Part shown: one piece after another, positions 1-6,397 of the stretch
Layout: every line of letters begins with the position of its first letter
How positions within the stretch are numbered: position 1 is the first letter of the stretch
Assembly (NCBI GenBank): GCA_025450405.1
Contig: JANWHL010000119.1
Span: 1-17,876 of the forward strand
DNA from: Ktedonobacterales bacterium
Lineage (GTDB): Bacteria; Chloroflexota; Ktedonobacteria; Ktedonobacterales; JADMIN01
Direction of reading: 5' to 3'
Length of the DNA stretch: 17,876 nucleotides
Translations under genes and position numbers: made by a program
Notes under the pieces: model-generated
The model's input: the letters and a program-made list of their open reading frames with translations, nothing else
Databases searched by the model: none
Told to the model about the DNA's origin: nothing

Positions 1-608
1 ACCGCCTGGATGACCGCGGGGACGTCCACCTGAGCGCGCGCCAGGTTGCGCAGCACTGATTCCACGGTGGCGGACCGGCTGATCGTGGCGACTATGCCCC
101 GGACGAGCGGGCGGGCGTGGGTCACGATGGCGCTGGGCAGCGTGTCCCAGGCGGCGATGAGGCGTAAGGCCTCGGCGTGCGCGTGCGCCAGAGCGTCGCG
201 TGCGGCGGCGAGATCGCGCGTCGCGGCTGGTCCCGAGGTCCACCCGGCGGCGCAAATGCGCGCCGCGCAGGTGGCGAGGATGACCATGCTCGGGCGGGCG
301 TAGGCGAGAGCACGGGCCAACCGGAGGATAGTGGTTGCGTGTTCGACGGCCAGGTCCGCGGAGTCAGCATCGCGGAGGTCGGCCAGGGCGAACGCCGTCG
401 CGTCGGCGAGCGCGCGCGCCACCTCGCGCGCCAAATAGCTCGCTCCATGGTCGCGGTCCGCCGTGATGCGGGCGACGGCGTCCACCAACGGTTCCGACAG
501 GCGAGATGCGGGGTCATGCGCGGACGGCAAGTTCCGGGTTGTCCGGTTATCGCGGCCGGGTGACGCGGCGGCATCGAGTTCGCGCTGGTCGTGGCGGCTA
601 TCGGTCAC
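1..608 (-). CDS. eIF-2B alpha/beta/delta-like protein (N-terminal part, cut by window edge)
   Basis: A minus-strand frame stays open from a GTG at 608 to the left edge (202 codons), so the C-terminus is missing. The GTG is preceded by GAGGAG with a 7-base gap; no ATG lies near the N-terminus. After about 40 polar residues, the segment with DRDHGASYLAREVA (51-64) leads into an all-helical region with LAYARPSMVILA (101-112), then THARPLV (163-169) and ISRSATVESVL (176-186). These match the eIF-2B/ribose-1,5-bisphosphate isomerase/MtnA superfamily pattern: helical N-domain, ARPSM-type motif, then an 'ILT.S.SSTV'-like strand and helix entering the Rossmann-like part. Bacterial members are more likely sugar-phosphate isomerases or nucleotide-salvage proteins than translation factors. 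The catalytic Cys and Asp of the isomerases would lie in the missing part, so activity cannot be judged. It lies downstream of a Nudix gene on the same strand. Confidence 0.6.
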   Translation of the reverse strand, partial: MTDSRHDQRELDAAASPGRDNRTTRNLPSAHDPASRLSEPLVDAVARITADRDHGASYLAREVARALADATAFALADLRDADSADLAVEHATTILRLARALAYARPSMVILATCAARICAAGWTSGPAATRDLAAARDALAHAHAEALRLIAAWDTLPSAIVTHARPLVRGIVATISRSATVESVLRNLARAQVDVPAVIQA

Positions 609-713
609 GGGTGGTCTCCTCGGAGCGGACAGCGCTGGCGTCGCCAGCAGTGTGTGCCATCGCGCGGGCTGTCGACGACGATGCGGTGCCCAGCGGCCAT
701 GTATAATGTGGAT

Positions 714-738
714 ATTATAGGTCGGCACGGATATCCGT
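714..738 (-). promoter_or_regulatory. Candidate minus-strand -10 box and palindromic operator upstream of the eIF-2B-like gene
   Basis: On the minus strand a perfect TATAAT occupies 719-714. Just upstream is a perfect 12-bp palindrome, ACGGATATCCGT, at 727-738, where a repressor would block the promoter spacer and -35 region. No good -35 hexamer is seen at 17 bp, so an activator or a weak -35 would be needed. The plus strand also carries TATAAT at 702-707. Transcription from the minus box would leave a leader of about 100 nt before the GTG at 608. Confidence 0.35.
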
Positions 739-739
739 A

Positions 740-769
740 TTGGACTTTTGCTGGCGGGGCGGGTACACT
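740..769 (+). promoter_or_regulatory. Candidate plus-strand promoter for a structured transcript
   Basis: TTGGAC (740-745), an 18-bp spacer and TACACT (764-769) form a plausible sigma-70-type promoter reading rightward. No protein gene lies downstream on this strand, but a series of hairpins ending in a strong palindrome does. Confidence 0.3.
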
Positions 770-775
770 GCATAG

Positions 776-950
776 TGACGGATGTGAGATGGGCTGTTTC
801 CTCTCACTGTTCGTGCCAGCGGGCCGGGCGGCTATCCGGTGCCGCGGGGCTGGCGGGGAGGCTGATTTCTCCCGCGCCGGATCGGCGCCACGGGCGGATT
901 TCCGCGGCGTTGAGCTTTCGCAATGGGGCAGGTACTACCTGCCCCATTTC
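776..950 (+). ncRNA. Candidate structured RNA of about 175 nt, family unknown
   Basis: Downstream of the promoter-like pair, four stems follow one another. They are GTGAGA/TCTCAC (784-789 with 802-807); GCCAGC/GCTGGC (815-820 with 849-854), enclosing GCGGC/GCCGC (828-832 with 841-845); GGGAG/CTCCC (856-860 with 869-873); and GCGG/CCGC (894-897 with 902-905). The run ends at the palindrome 922-948, which could act as a terminator. I checked by eye for the SRP RNA apical motif, the cobalamin box and the fluoride, guanidine and 6S patterns and recognised none. High G+C makes chance stems common, so this is only a candidate. Read on the other strand, the same stems could belong to the 3' end of the Nudix transcript or the leader of the eIF-2B-like gene. 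Confidence 0.25.
922..948. terminator. 27-bp perfect palindrome, likely bidirectional terminator
   Basis: The two 13-bp arms, AATGGGGCAGGTA (922-934) and its exact complement (936-948), flank one C at 935. In RNA this gives an 11-bp stem with the loop TACTA. It lies about 110 bp past the Nudix stop. The following T-run is short (ATTTCG on plus), so it is not a textbook intrinsic terminator. An operator role is the alternative. Confidence 0.5.
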
Positions 951-1056
951 GTTGCGCGCGGGACGTCGCCGCCTGCGGGCCACACCGCGGTCGGTGGCCG
1001 CGAGGGTGAGCCCGGACGCGCGACCGTGCCGGGAGCGCGGGATCATCGGTGGACCG

Positions 1057-1515
1057 TTATCGCCCATCCACGAGCGCGTAGGCCGCCGCGAGCGCGGGCA
1101 CCGTGGGCAGGGTGAGCAACTCGGCGGGGTCCACCCAGCGAGCCTCAGCGGCTTCCCAATCGGTGCGGACGTGGTCGGGAACGTCGGTCTCGAACAGGAA
1201 TGGATGGACCGTCCAGCTGAGGTCGTGATCCGCATCGCGCACCGGGAGCGGGGCGCCGCGGCGGACCAGCCGGAACTCGTCCCGTGTGAGACGCGTTTCT
1301 TCCCTCATCTCGGTATATGCCTGGTCGAGCGGGTTGATGCCGGCCTCCACGTAGCCGCTGATTGCGCCCCAATGGCCGCGATAGGTGCGCACCCGTTCGC
1401 TCCGACGCACGACAAAGACTTCGATGCCGCCGCGGTCTCGGCGCACCAGGAAGCACGTGACCACGTCGGTAGGCGAACCGGGAACCTCAGATTCGTGCGC
1501 GGGACGATCGGCCAT
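1057..1515 (-). CDS. Nudix hydrolase (pyrophosphatase family, degenerate Nudix box)
   Basis: This 152-residue protein has one Nudix domain. DVVTCFLVRR (17-26) forms the first strand. The 23-residue Nudix box spans G54-L76 and keeps the metal-binding E69, E72 and E73, but has Ile for the first Glu (60), Thr for the Arg of REUXEE (68) and Arg for the late Gly (75). The downstream blocks WTVHPFLFE (101-109), EAAEARWVDPAEL (121-133) and TVPALAAAY (138-146) resemble the Nudix half of haloarchaeal Nudix/eIF-2B fusion proteins as I recall them. Nudix enzymes cleave nucleoside-diphosphate-linked substrates; the substrate here is unknown. The ATG at 1515 is chosen because homologous domains begin near it; GGAG lies 12 bases upstream. 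An in-frame ATG at 1602-1600 overlaps the upstream stop as TGATG and could allow coupled translation of a form about 29 residues longer. Confidence 0.88.
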   Translation of the reverse strand: MADRPAHESEVPGSPTDVVTCFLVRRDRGGIEVFVVRRSERVRTYRGHWGAISGYVEAGINPLDQAYTEMREETRLTRDEFRLVRRGAPLPVRDADHDLSWTVHPFLFETDVPDHVRTDWEAAEARWVDPAELLTLPTVPALAAAYALVDGR

Positions 1516-1601
1516 AGGTCTTGTTGTCTCCGTCGTGCGGCCCGCGTGGGCCGGTGTGTGGGAAATGAGACCAGGCGGAGGTCGGGCGGCTCTGACCACC
1601 A

Positions 1602-2627
1602 TCACCGTTGGGACCCGGCATCGGGTTGCATCTGACGTAACAGCTCGACCACCGCACCGAACTGGTCGGCGGTGAGCGCCGCCGCGAGGTGAGCGACCTG
1701 CTCCGCACGCGCCTCGCGCACGGTGTCTGGCGGTAGCACGCCACGAGCGCCCGCCACCGCGGCTCGCGCGATCTGCTCGATGCTCAGGTGCAGCGCGTTG
1801 GCGATGGCGGCCAGAGTATCAATGGTCGGCGAACGGCGCCGATCGGCGCGCGGGGTGACATAGCGGCTGAGCGCCTCTCGCGAGATGCCTGAGCGGCGCT
1901 CTAACTCGGAATACGACCGGACGGGCGAGTCGCGATCAGCGAACCGACGCTCGATGAGCAGGCCGAGGGCGTTACTGTGTGGGCCGCCGTCACGGGCACG
2001 CCTGCCCCTGCCCCGGGTGGTGGAGTCGCTCGCGGCGTCGTCGGCTGGCTCATCGGCGGCGGCTGGCGAACGTGTGTCGTCGGAGAAATCGGTGGCATGC
2101 TCCGGGACGTCGCCTTCCGCGGGGGGAAGTGGTTCGCCCGGTTCACCAAGGGCGGCGGCGTCGCCATCCTGGACGGTTTCCGCCGCGGCTGTTGCGCTAC
2201 GCTCCGTCTCCAGACCTGAGCTTGTTGGCGAGTTTGGCGCCGTGTCGTCTTCGGGGGTGGTGGGGGGCGTCGTGGGCCGCGGGCGCGTTGACCGACGCGG
2301 TCGAGACGCGGGTTCGCTCGCTTGACCTCCATGCTTGCCACCGCGCTTGCCACGCGTGGGAGCGATCTTAGGGGTCGCCGGCGGTTTGCGTCGCGCTGGT
2401 GAGGTTTGCCGCGCGGCGGGGGCCGCATCATCTTCCGACTCAACGTTCACCGGGAGCGCTGACACTCCGGGTGTGGTCGGCGGCGCGTCAGTGGATGATG
2501 TGGCCCGCGGACGCCCGCGTGCGTGAGCATGGGTGCGCGGACGCGGGGCGTGCTCAGATCGGTCTTTCTGTGCGCCAGGCGGCACGCCAGGCGGCGACTG
2601 GCCTTTGTCCTTCTCCTTGTCGATCAT
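1602..2627 (-). CDS. XRE-family DNA-binding protein with long disordered N-terminal tail
   Basis: The 341-residue protein has two unlike parts. Residues 1-215 are low-complexity, rich in Pro, Ala, Thr, Arg and acidic residues, with short RGRPR (37-41) and RGRGRR (205-210) stretches like AT-hook cores. Residues 219-290 form a helix-turn-helix domain of the Cro/C1 (XRE) type: SYSELERRSGISREALSRYV (238-257) is the HTH, followed by SPTIDTLAAIANALHLSIEQI (266-286). The remaining helix may dimerise. The ATG at 2627 follows AAGGGG with a 7-base gap, and a good promoter lies upstream. It is the first gene of a minus-strand series with the Nudix gene; its TGA is overlapped by an in-frame ATG of that gene. 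It may regulate this operon or bind DNA broadly. Tail function is unknown. Confidence 0.85.
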   Translation of the reverse strand: MIDKEKDKGQSPPGVPPGAQKDRSEHAPRPRTHAHARGRPRATSSTDAPPTTPGVSALPVNVESEDDAAPAARQTSPARRKPPATPKIAPTRGKRGGKHGGQASEPASRPRRSTRPRPTTPPTTPEDDTAPNSPTSSGLETERSATAAAETVQDGDAAALGEPGEPLPPAEGDVPEHATDFSDDTRSPAAADEPADDAASDSTTRGRGRRARDGGPHSNALGLLIERRFADRDSPVRSYSELERRSGISREALSRYVTPRADRRRSPTIDTLAAIANALHLSIEQIARAAVAGARGVLPPDTVREARAEQVAHLAAALTADQFGAVVELLRQMQPDAGSQR

Positions 2628-2694
2628 GAGCCGGCCCCTTTGGTGTGTGTGCGGCGTACGGAGATGTGGACGTGCTGTTCATTGACTGGGCGCG

Positions 2695-2723
2695 AGCATA
2701 GCAGAACGCCCAAAACTGAACAA
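2695..2723 (-). promoter_or_regulatory. Promoter of the XRE gene (sigma-70 type, extended -10)
   Basis: On the minus strand, TTGTTC (2723-2718), a 17-bp spacer and TATGCT (2700-2695) with a TGC extension fit a housekeeping promoter. Transcription would start near 2688, giving a leader of about 60 nt to the ATG at 2627. The rest of 2628-2909 is the divergent spacer. I could not find an equally good plus-strand promoter for the kinase-like gene. Confidence 0.55.
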
Positions 2724-2909
2724 GAATGTCGGTATCGGGGATAGCCCGAATAGACTGGCTTGCGAGCGGATTGCCTGGAGATCCATCGTGGTGCCTCTGC
2801 CTGGCGTGCCGCCGGGTGGAGACGTAGGAACGCGGAACGACGGCACGAGGGCTGCACACTCATCGCGGTGACCGACGAGCGAGCTTAAGCCATCGCGAGG
2901 AGGCGTGCG

Positions 2910-4682
2910 ATGGGTCCGAATGGTAGCGGCGAAACGGTGGGGGGAGAACTCCTCGATGGACGGTACTTACTCTTGCGTGTGATCGGCCGGGGGCGGTTTG
3001 GGCGCGTCTATCAAGCGCTGCACGTTGGATTACGCGTCCGCGTGGCCATTAAGGCGATCACCGCGCCGCCCGGAACGGATCCGGGTGACTTTGCCGCCGC
3101 GCGCGGCCGCTTCCAGACGGACGCCCGTCAACTCATGACGCTTGACCATCCGCATTGTCCGCGCGTCCGTGATTACTTCTGTTACGGTTCTTCGTGTTTC
3201 CTGGTGATGGACTATGTCCAGGGCGAACAGCTGGCCGCCCGTCTCCGCCGCACGGGACCGCTGCCCCTGTCATCGGCGGTCCGCATGGGAATCCAGATCA
3301 GCGATGTCCTGGCCTACCTGCACCGACAGAATCCTCCGATCATACTCGGGGGTGTGCGATCTTCCGGTATCTTGGCCACGCGCTCTGGTCGTGCGCTGCT
3401 CGTGGATCTCGGTGTTGGACGACGTTTCGCGCGCCGGGTCTCTCGCCGTGGACGCGGTGCGGACGGCGAAGGAGACGACGCGCCGAATGGCGGCGATATC
3501 CCCTTGGACCCACAAGCGGACGTATTTGGGCTCGGGGTCGTACTTGGCGAACTCGTGACAGGGGCACGTCCGTGGAACGGCACGTTGCGGCCGTCGGACA
3601 TAGACGGTCGGGTCCCCGAGGCGATCTCGGGGGTGCTCGCCCAGGCGCTGTCGCCCGACCTGGGCGCGCGCTTCCAGAGCGCCCAGGACATGGGGACGGC
3701 GCTGCGCGCGGTGCTCGACGGCCTCGCGCCAGTCGCCGCGCCGCCGCTCACCGGTGGCGCGGGAGACTGGGAGTGGGGCCAGCCGAACCCGGGCGACCGC
3801 CGGGCGGCCCCTGAGGGCGGCGCGGCCCCTCGGGCGCCACGTGGCACGACGCGCGGCGATGGCGCATCTGGAGAGCGTACCAGGCATGTCGCAGATGTCG
3901 TGCCCGGTGCGCATGTGGGCGGGGGGTCTGACTCGGTTGTCGGTGGCAGCCAAACCGCTGAGCGCGGACCGGCGGCCGGGGTGAACGGTGGTCGCGGGCC
4001 ATTGGCGCGGGCCACGCGACGGTGGTCGGCTGCGCTCCAGGGGTTGGCGGCGGCCCTGTTGACCGCCGTGGCTGGAATCGCGATTGTGTGGGCGGCGGGC
4101 GGCATGCCTGATCACGCGAGGATGACCAGCGGTGGCCAGGTGTCGGGGGGCGCTACTCCGGTCCAAATTCATGCGACACCCCCGCCCGCCGCCGCCAATA
4201 GCCAACTCGCCAGCCCATCGCCGCGGCATGGCGGTGGACTTGGCCAGCCCATCGCCGTGAATCCGCCGACGCCGACGCCCAGCGCGACAGCTTCCGCGAC
4301 GCCGGACCCGACGGCGACCGCCGAGCCGACGGCGACCGCCGAGCCGACGGCGACCGCCGAGCCGACGGCGACCCCCGAGCCAACGGCAACGGTCGAGCCA
4401 ACGGCGACACCCGAGGCGACGGCGACCCCCGAGCCGACGGTCTCACCGACCGCGAGCGTGACGGGGACCGCGACTGGCACCGCGACCACCACGGTAACGC
4501 CGCGCACGACGCCGTCACGAACGCCAGGCCCCGCGTTGTCGCCTCCGCCGGGCGCAACCACTCCCCCGTCGTCCAGTCCGCCCCCAAGTACGCCACCGCC
4601 CGCCCTGCCCGCCCTGGTGACCGTCGTCGAGCTAGCGGTCTTTCTCCGCGGCTTCGGAGGAATCCGGCGAGGCCGCCTCTGA
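2910..4682 (+). CDS. Membrane-anchored Ser/Thr protein pseudokinase with Pro/Thr-rich stalk
   Basis: The 590-residue protein begins with an ATG after GAGGAGG (6-base gap). Residues 18-270 are a Hanks-type kinase fold. The Gly-rich loop GRGRFGRVY (26-34) and the ATP-binding Lys in VAIK (K48) are intact, and DFG survives as DLG (166-168). The catalytic loop, normally HRDIKPSN, reads LGGVRSSG (146-153), so the catalytic Asp, Lys and metal-binding Asn are all lost. The alpha-C Glu appears as Asp (71). A polar linker leads to one membrane helix near 374-396, then an outer region with six-residue EPTATA/P repeats and Pro-rich sequence. The architecture is that of PknB-like receptors, but the enzyme is probably inactive and may bind ATP or act as a scaffold. 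The last 25 residues (from about 566) are hydrophobic, unlike the stalk, and overlap the opposing gene. Confidence 0.9.
   Translation: MGPNGSGETVGGELLDGRYLLLRVIGRGRFGRVYQALHVGLRVRVAIKAITAPPGTDPGDFAAARGRFQTDARQLMTLDHPHCPRVRDYFCYGSSCFLVMDYVQGEQLAARLRRTGPLPLSSAVRMGIQISDVLAYLHRQNPPIILGGVRSSGILATRSGRALLVDLGVGRRFARRVSRRGRGADGEGDDAPNGGDIPLDPQADVFGLGVVLGELVTGARPWNGTLRPSDIDGRVPEAISGVLAQALSPDLGARFQSAQDMGTALRAVLDGLAPVAAPPLTGGAGDWEWGQPNPGDRRAAPEGGAAPRAPRGTTRGDGASGERTRHVADVVPGAHVGGGSDSVVGGSQTAERGPAAGVNGGRGPLARATRRWSAALQGLAAALLTAVAGIAIVWAAGGMPDHARMTSGGQVSGGATPVQIHATPPPAAANSQLASPSPRHGGGLGQPIAVNPPTPTPSATASATPDPTATAEPTATAEPTATAEPTATPEPTATVEPTATPEATATPEPTVSPTASVTGTATGTATTTVTPRTTPSRTPGPALSPPPGATTPPSSSPPPSTPPPALPALVTVVELAVFLRGFGGIRRGRL
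4305..4440 (+). repeat. 18-bp tandem repeat encoding EPTATA/EPTATP units
   Basis: Seven successive 18-bp units begin at 4305, 4323, 4341, 4359, 4377, 4395 and 4413, followed by a partial unit. The consensus is GAGCCGACGGCGACCGCC. The second and third units are identical, and later units drift at wobble and Glu/Ala positions. They encode the extracellular stalk of the pseudokinase. Near-identity at the DNA level suggests recent expansion and possible length variation between strains. Confidence 0.9.
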
Positions 4683-6071
4683 CGGCACATCAGGGGAAGG
4701 GGCGGGAAAGCGCGCACGCAAGGCCCGTTGCCAGGCGGCCTCTGGTGCCGGGGTGTCGGCTCCCCCCGAGGTCCACATCCCGCGCGCCCCGGGCCGGCCA
4801 CGCGGCGCGATGCTCCGAGGCGCGATACTCCGCGCCACGCGCTCGCCGTTCATATAGGCAAGCGCAAGTCTGGACGCCTGTCTGACGTCGTAGACCGGAT
4901 CGGTGAACAGGGCGCGGACGGCTGGTTCGGACTCGCGGTCGCGCAGGCGGCCGAGCGCGCGTGCGGCGGCGCCGCGCTCTTCCGCCGCGGGCGCCGCGAT
5001 CAGGGGCCGGATATCGGGTGCGAGCGCGCGCAAATCGAGGTCGGCGATTGCGCGAAGAAGGCGCGCGCGTTGCCCCGGTCGCTTCACGGCGGCCAATCCC
5101 GCGCGCAGGTCCGCCACCAGCTCCATGGGATCGGGCGCACGTTGGATCTCGGCTACCGCCAGGTCGGCCCGCTGAGGGCGCCCGGCTTCGAGCAATGGCC
5201 GGATCCACTCAGCCACATCGAGTGGGGGCTCGTTTGCCGGAACGTCGTGGAGCGCGGTTGCCCATGGGTAGTACAGGGTGAGCCACTCGTGCAGCGCGAG
5301 TGTCATCTCCGCGTCGCGGGCGGCGTAGGCCAGCATGGCGGTGGGGAGTGGCCTCCGTGTCCAGTCGGACCGCTGGAGAGATTTGTCGAGGTAAATGCCG
5401 CGGGCACGTTGGAGCATGGCCTGCAAACCGGACTCGCGCTGGCCAAAAACCGAGCGACTGACGGCCTCGAGGTCCAGTGTGCGCCGAGCGACCAGCCCAC
5501 GTGTGGCCAGCACGCGCGCGTCGGCGCCAATCCCGTGGAAGAGTTTGAGAATATTAGCGTCGCCGAGTGGCCCCTGAAGCGGTGTCAGGTCGGGAATACG
5601 CAGGGCGTCGATGACGAACGACATCGGGTCTTCGGCGGCGGCCGCGATCTGGAGAAGGGCCAGGCGGTGCGGCGGATCATCAGGCTTGCGGTCATAAATT
5701 TGGACGAATTCGGCGTCAATGGCGATGATACGGGCCGCGCGCAGGCGAGTCACCAGGCGGGCGAGTGCGGCCGGATGATCCACCAGGGCCCACGGCGTGC
5801 GGTGAGCCGGCGCGGGCAATGGGGCTGGCACCAGAGCCAGGTAGGCATGGTCTTCGGCGGACGGCACCGCGTCGTCGGACGGCTCAGGTACGCCTCGGTG
5901 CTGCGAAGGTGGGTCGTCCACTGGCAAGTCACTGGACCCAGCGGCGGCGGCGTGCGTGCCGTCGTGGCTGTCACCGGCATCGGACATTGGCTTCCGCGGC
6001 CTTTCGGAAATGGTGGGCTCGCCGGCGGCGGCACGAATCTCGTGAAATGTGGTCGCGGTCGCCGCCGGCAT
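4632..6071 (-). CDS. RNase D-like DEDDy 3'-5' exonuclease with HEAT-like C-terminal repeats
   Basis: This 479-residue protein has a disordered N-terminus (1-90), then a DEDDy exonuclease domain (about 93-270). Exo I is IDAEF (D119, E121). Exo II is FHGIGADARVL (D184). Exo III is YAARD (Y249, D253). KSLQRSDWTRRPLP (230-243) is typical of RNase D, which trims tRNA 3' ends. The HRDC domain of classical RNase D is not evident. Instead, residues 290-410 contain helical repeats such as EERGAAARALGRLRD (364-378) and DPVYDVRQASRLALAYM (391-407), which look like HEAT/PBS-lyase repeats. A promoter whose start site falls at the ATG suggests leaderless translation; an ATG at 5987 is the alternative start and does not affect the catalytic domain. 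The 3' end overlaps the pseudokinase gene by 51 bp. Function is most likely RNA 3' processing, with the repeats binding a partner. Confidence 0.87.
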   Translation of the reverse strand: MPAATATTFHEIRAAAGEPTISERPRKPMSDAGDSHDGTHAAAAGSSDLPVDDPPSQHRGVPEPSDDAVPSAEDHAYLALVPAPLPAPAHRTPWALVDHPAALARLVTRLRAARIIAIDAEFVQIYDRKPDDPPHRLALLQIAAAAEDPMSFVIDALRIPDLTPLQGPLGDANILKLFHGIGADARVLATRGLVARRTLDLEAVSRSVFGQRESGLQAMLQRARGIYLDKSLQRSDWTRRPLPTAMLAYAARDAEMTLALHEWLTLYYPWATALHDVPANEPPLDVAEWIRPLLEAGRPQRADLAVAEIQRAPDPMELVADLRAGLAAVKRPGQRARLLRAIADLDLRALAPDIRPLIAAPAAEERGAAARALGRLRDRESEPAVRALFTDPVYDVRQASRLALAYMNGERVARSIAPRSIAPRGRPGARGMWTSGGADTPAPEAAWQRALRARFPAPSPDVPSEAASPDSSEAAEKDR

Positions 6072-6078
6072 CCTCGTT

Positions 6079-6108
6079 ATGCTACGCAGTTGGCGGTGTT
6101 GAGGTCAA
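6079..6108 (-). promoter_or_regulatory. Promoter placing transcription start at the exonuclease ATG
   Basis: On the minus strand, TTGACC (6108-6103), an 18-bp spacer and TAGCAT (6084-6079) form a good promoter. The expected start, 6-8 bases after the -10, falls at 6073-6071, directly on the ATG at 6071, so this mRNA may be leaderless. TAGCAT fits the TANNNT element described for leaderless genes in Deinococcus. Confidence 0.45.
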
Positions 6109-6225
6109 GTCAGCGTGCCGAGGGTCCCCTGATGTGGGGATTTTCCAACTCCGCAATACTGAACCGGGCATTCGGCCGTTAAAACGGTAGAGCCTCGTTG
6201 TGGCTCATTGGCGCGGGCGAGGGCA

Positions 6226-6254
6226 TTGACAGGCAACCTCCCGCCTGCTAGACT
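6226..6254 (+). promoter_or_regulatory. Strong promoter for the Ig-like surface protein
   Basis: A consensus TTGACA (6226-6231), an exact 17-bp spacer and TAGACT (6249-6254) with a TGC extension make one of the best promoters in the window. Transcription should start near 6261, giving a leader of about 137 nt before the ATG at 6398. The leader holds a perfect 7-bp stem, GGAACCG/CGGTTCC (6297-6303 with 6327-6333). No known riboswitch was recognised. With the opposing exonuclease promoter, this accounts for most of the gene-free stretch 6072-6397. Confidence 0.65.
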
Positions 6255-6397
6255 CATCCAATACGAGTCGGGAACGGGGCCTTCGGCATGGTCGAGGGAA
6301 CCGATCGTCGCGAGTGCGCGGTCGGCCGGTTCCGCGCCGAAGATGTGACAGCGACCGGGCGGTGTACCGGTGCGCGACGAAGGAGGCGCGACTGCGC

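Larger units (their letters stand above)
609..1056. other. 448-bp non-coding region with promoters and hairpins
   Basis: This gap separates the Nudix stop from the start of the eIF-2B-like gene. Frames that cross it on the plus strand run on as antisense of the Nudix gene and have no convincing ribosome site. It contains an AT-rich island (about 700-745) with -10-like boxes on both strands, a plus-strand promoter-like pair at 740-769, at least four consecutive hairpins (784-905), and a perfect 27-bp palindrome (922-948). Nothing clear was seen in 950-1056. Confidence 0.6.

Noticed and set aside
748..1635. A 295-codon plus-strand frame
   Set aside because: It crosses the hairpin region and is antisense to the Nudix gene, with no ribosome site or motif.
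3270..4229. A 319-codon minus-strand frame
   Set aside because: It is antisense to the kinase-like gene and is Arg/Pro-rich, typical of a shadow frame.
4305..4440. CRISPR-like array
   Set aside because: Units are contiguous without spacers and code for an in-frame peptide repeat.
4728..6182. A 484-codon open frame on the plus strand
   Set aside because: It is antisense to the exonuclease gene, whose DEDDy motifs are intact. The plus translation lacks recognisable motifs, and long antisense frames are expected in GC-rich DNA.
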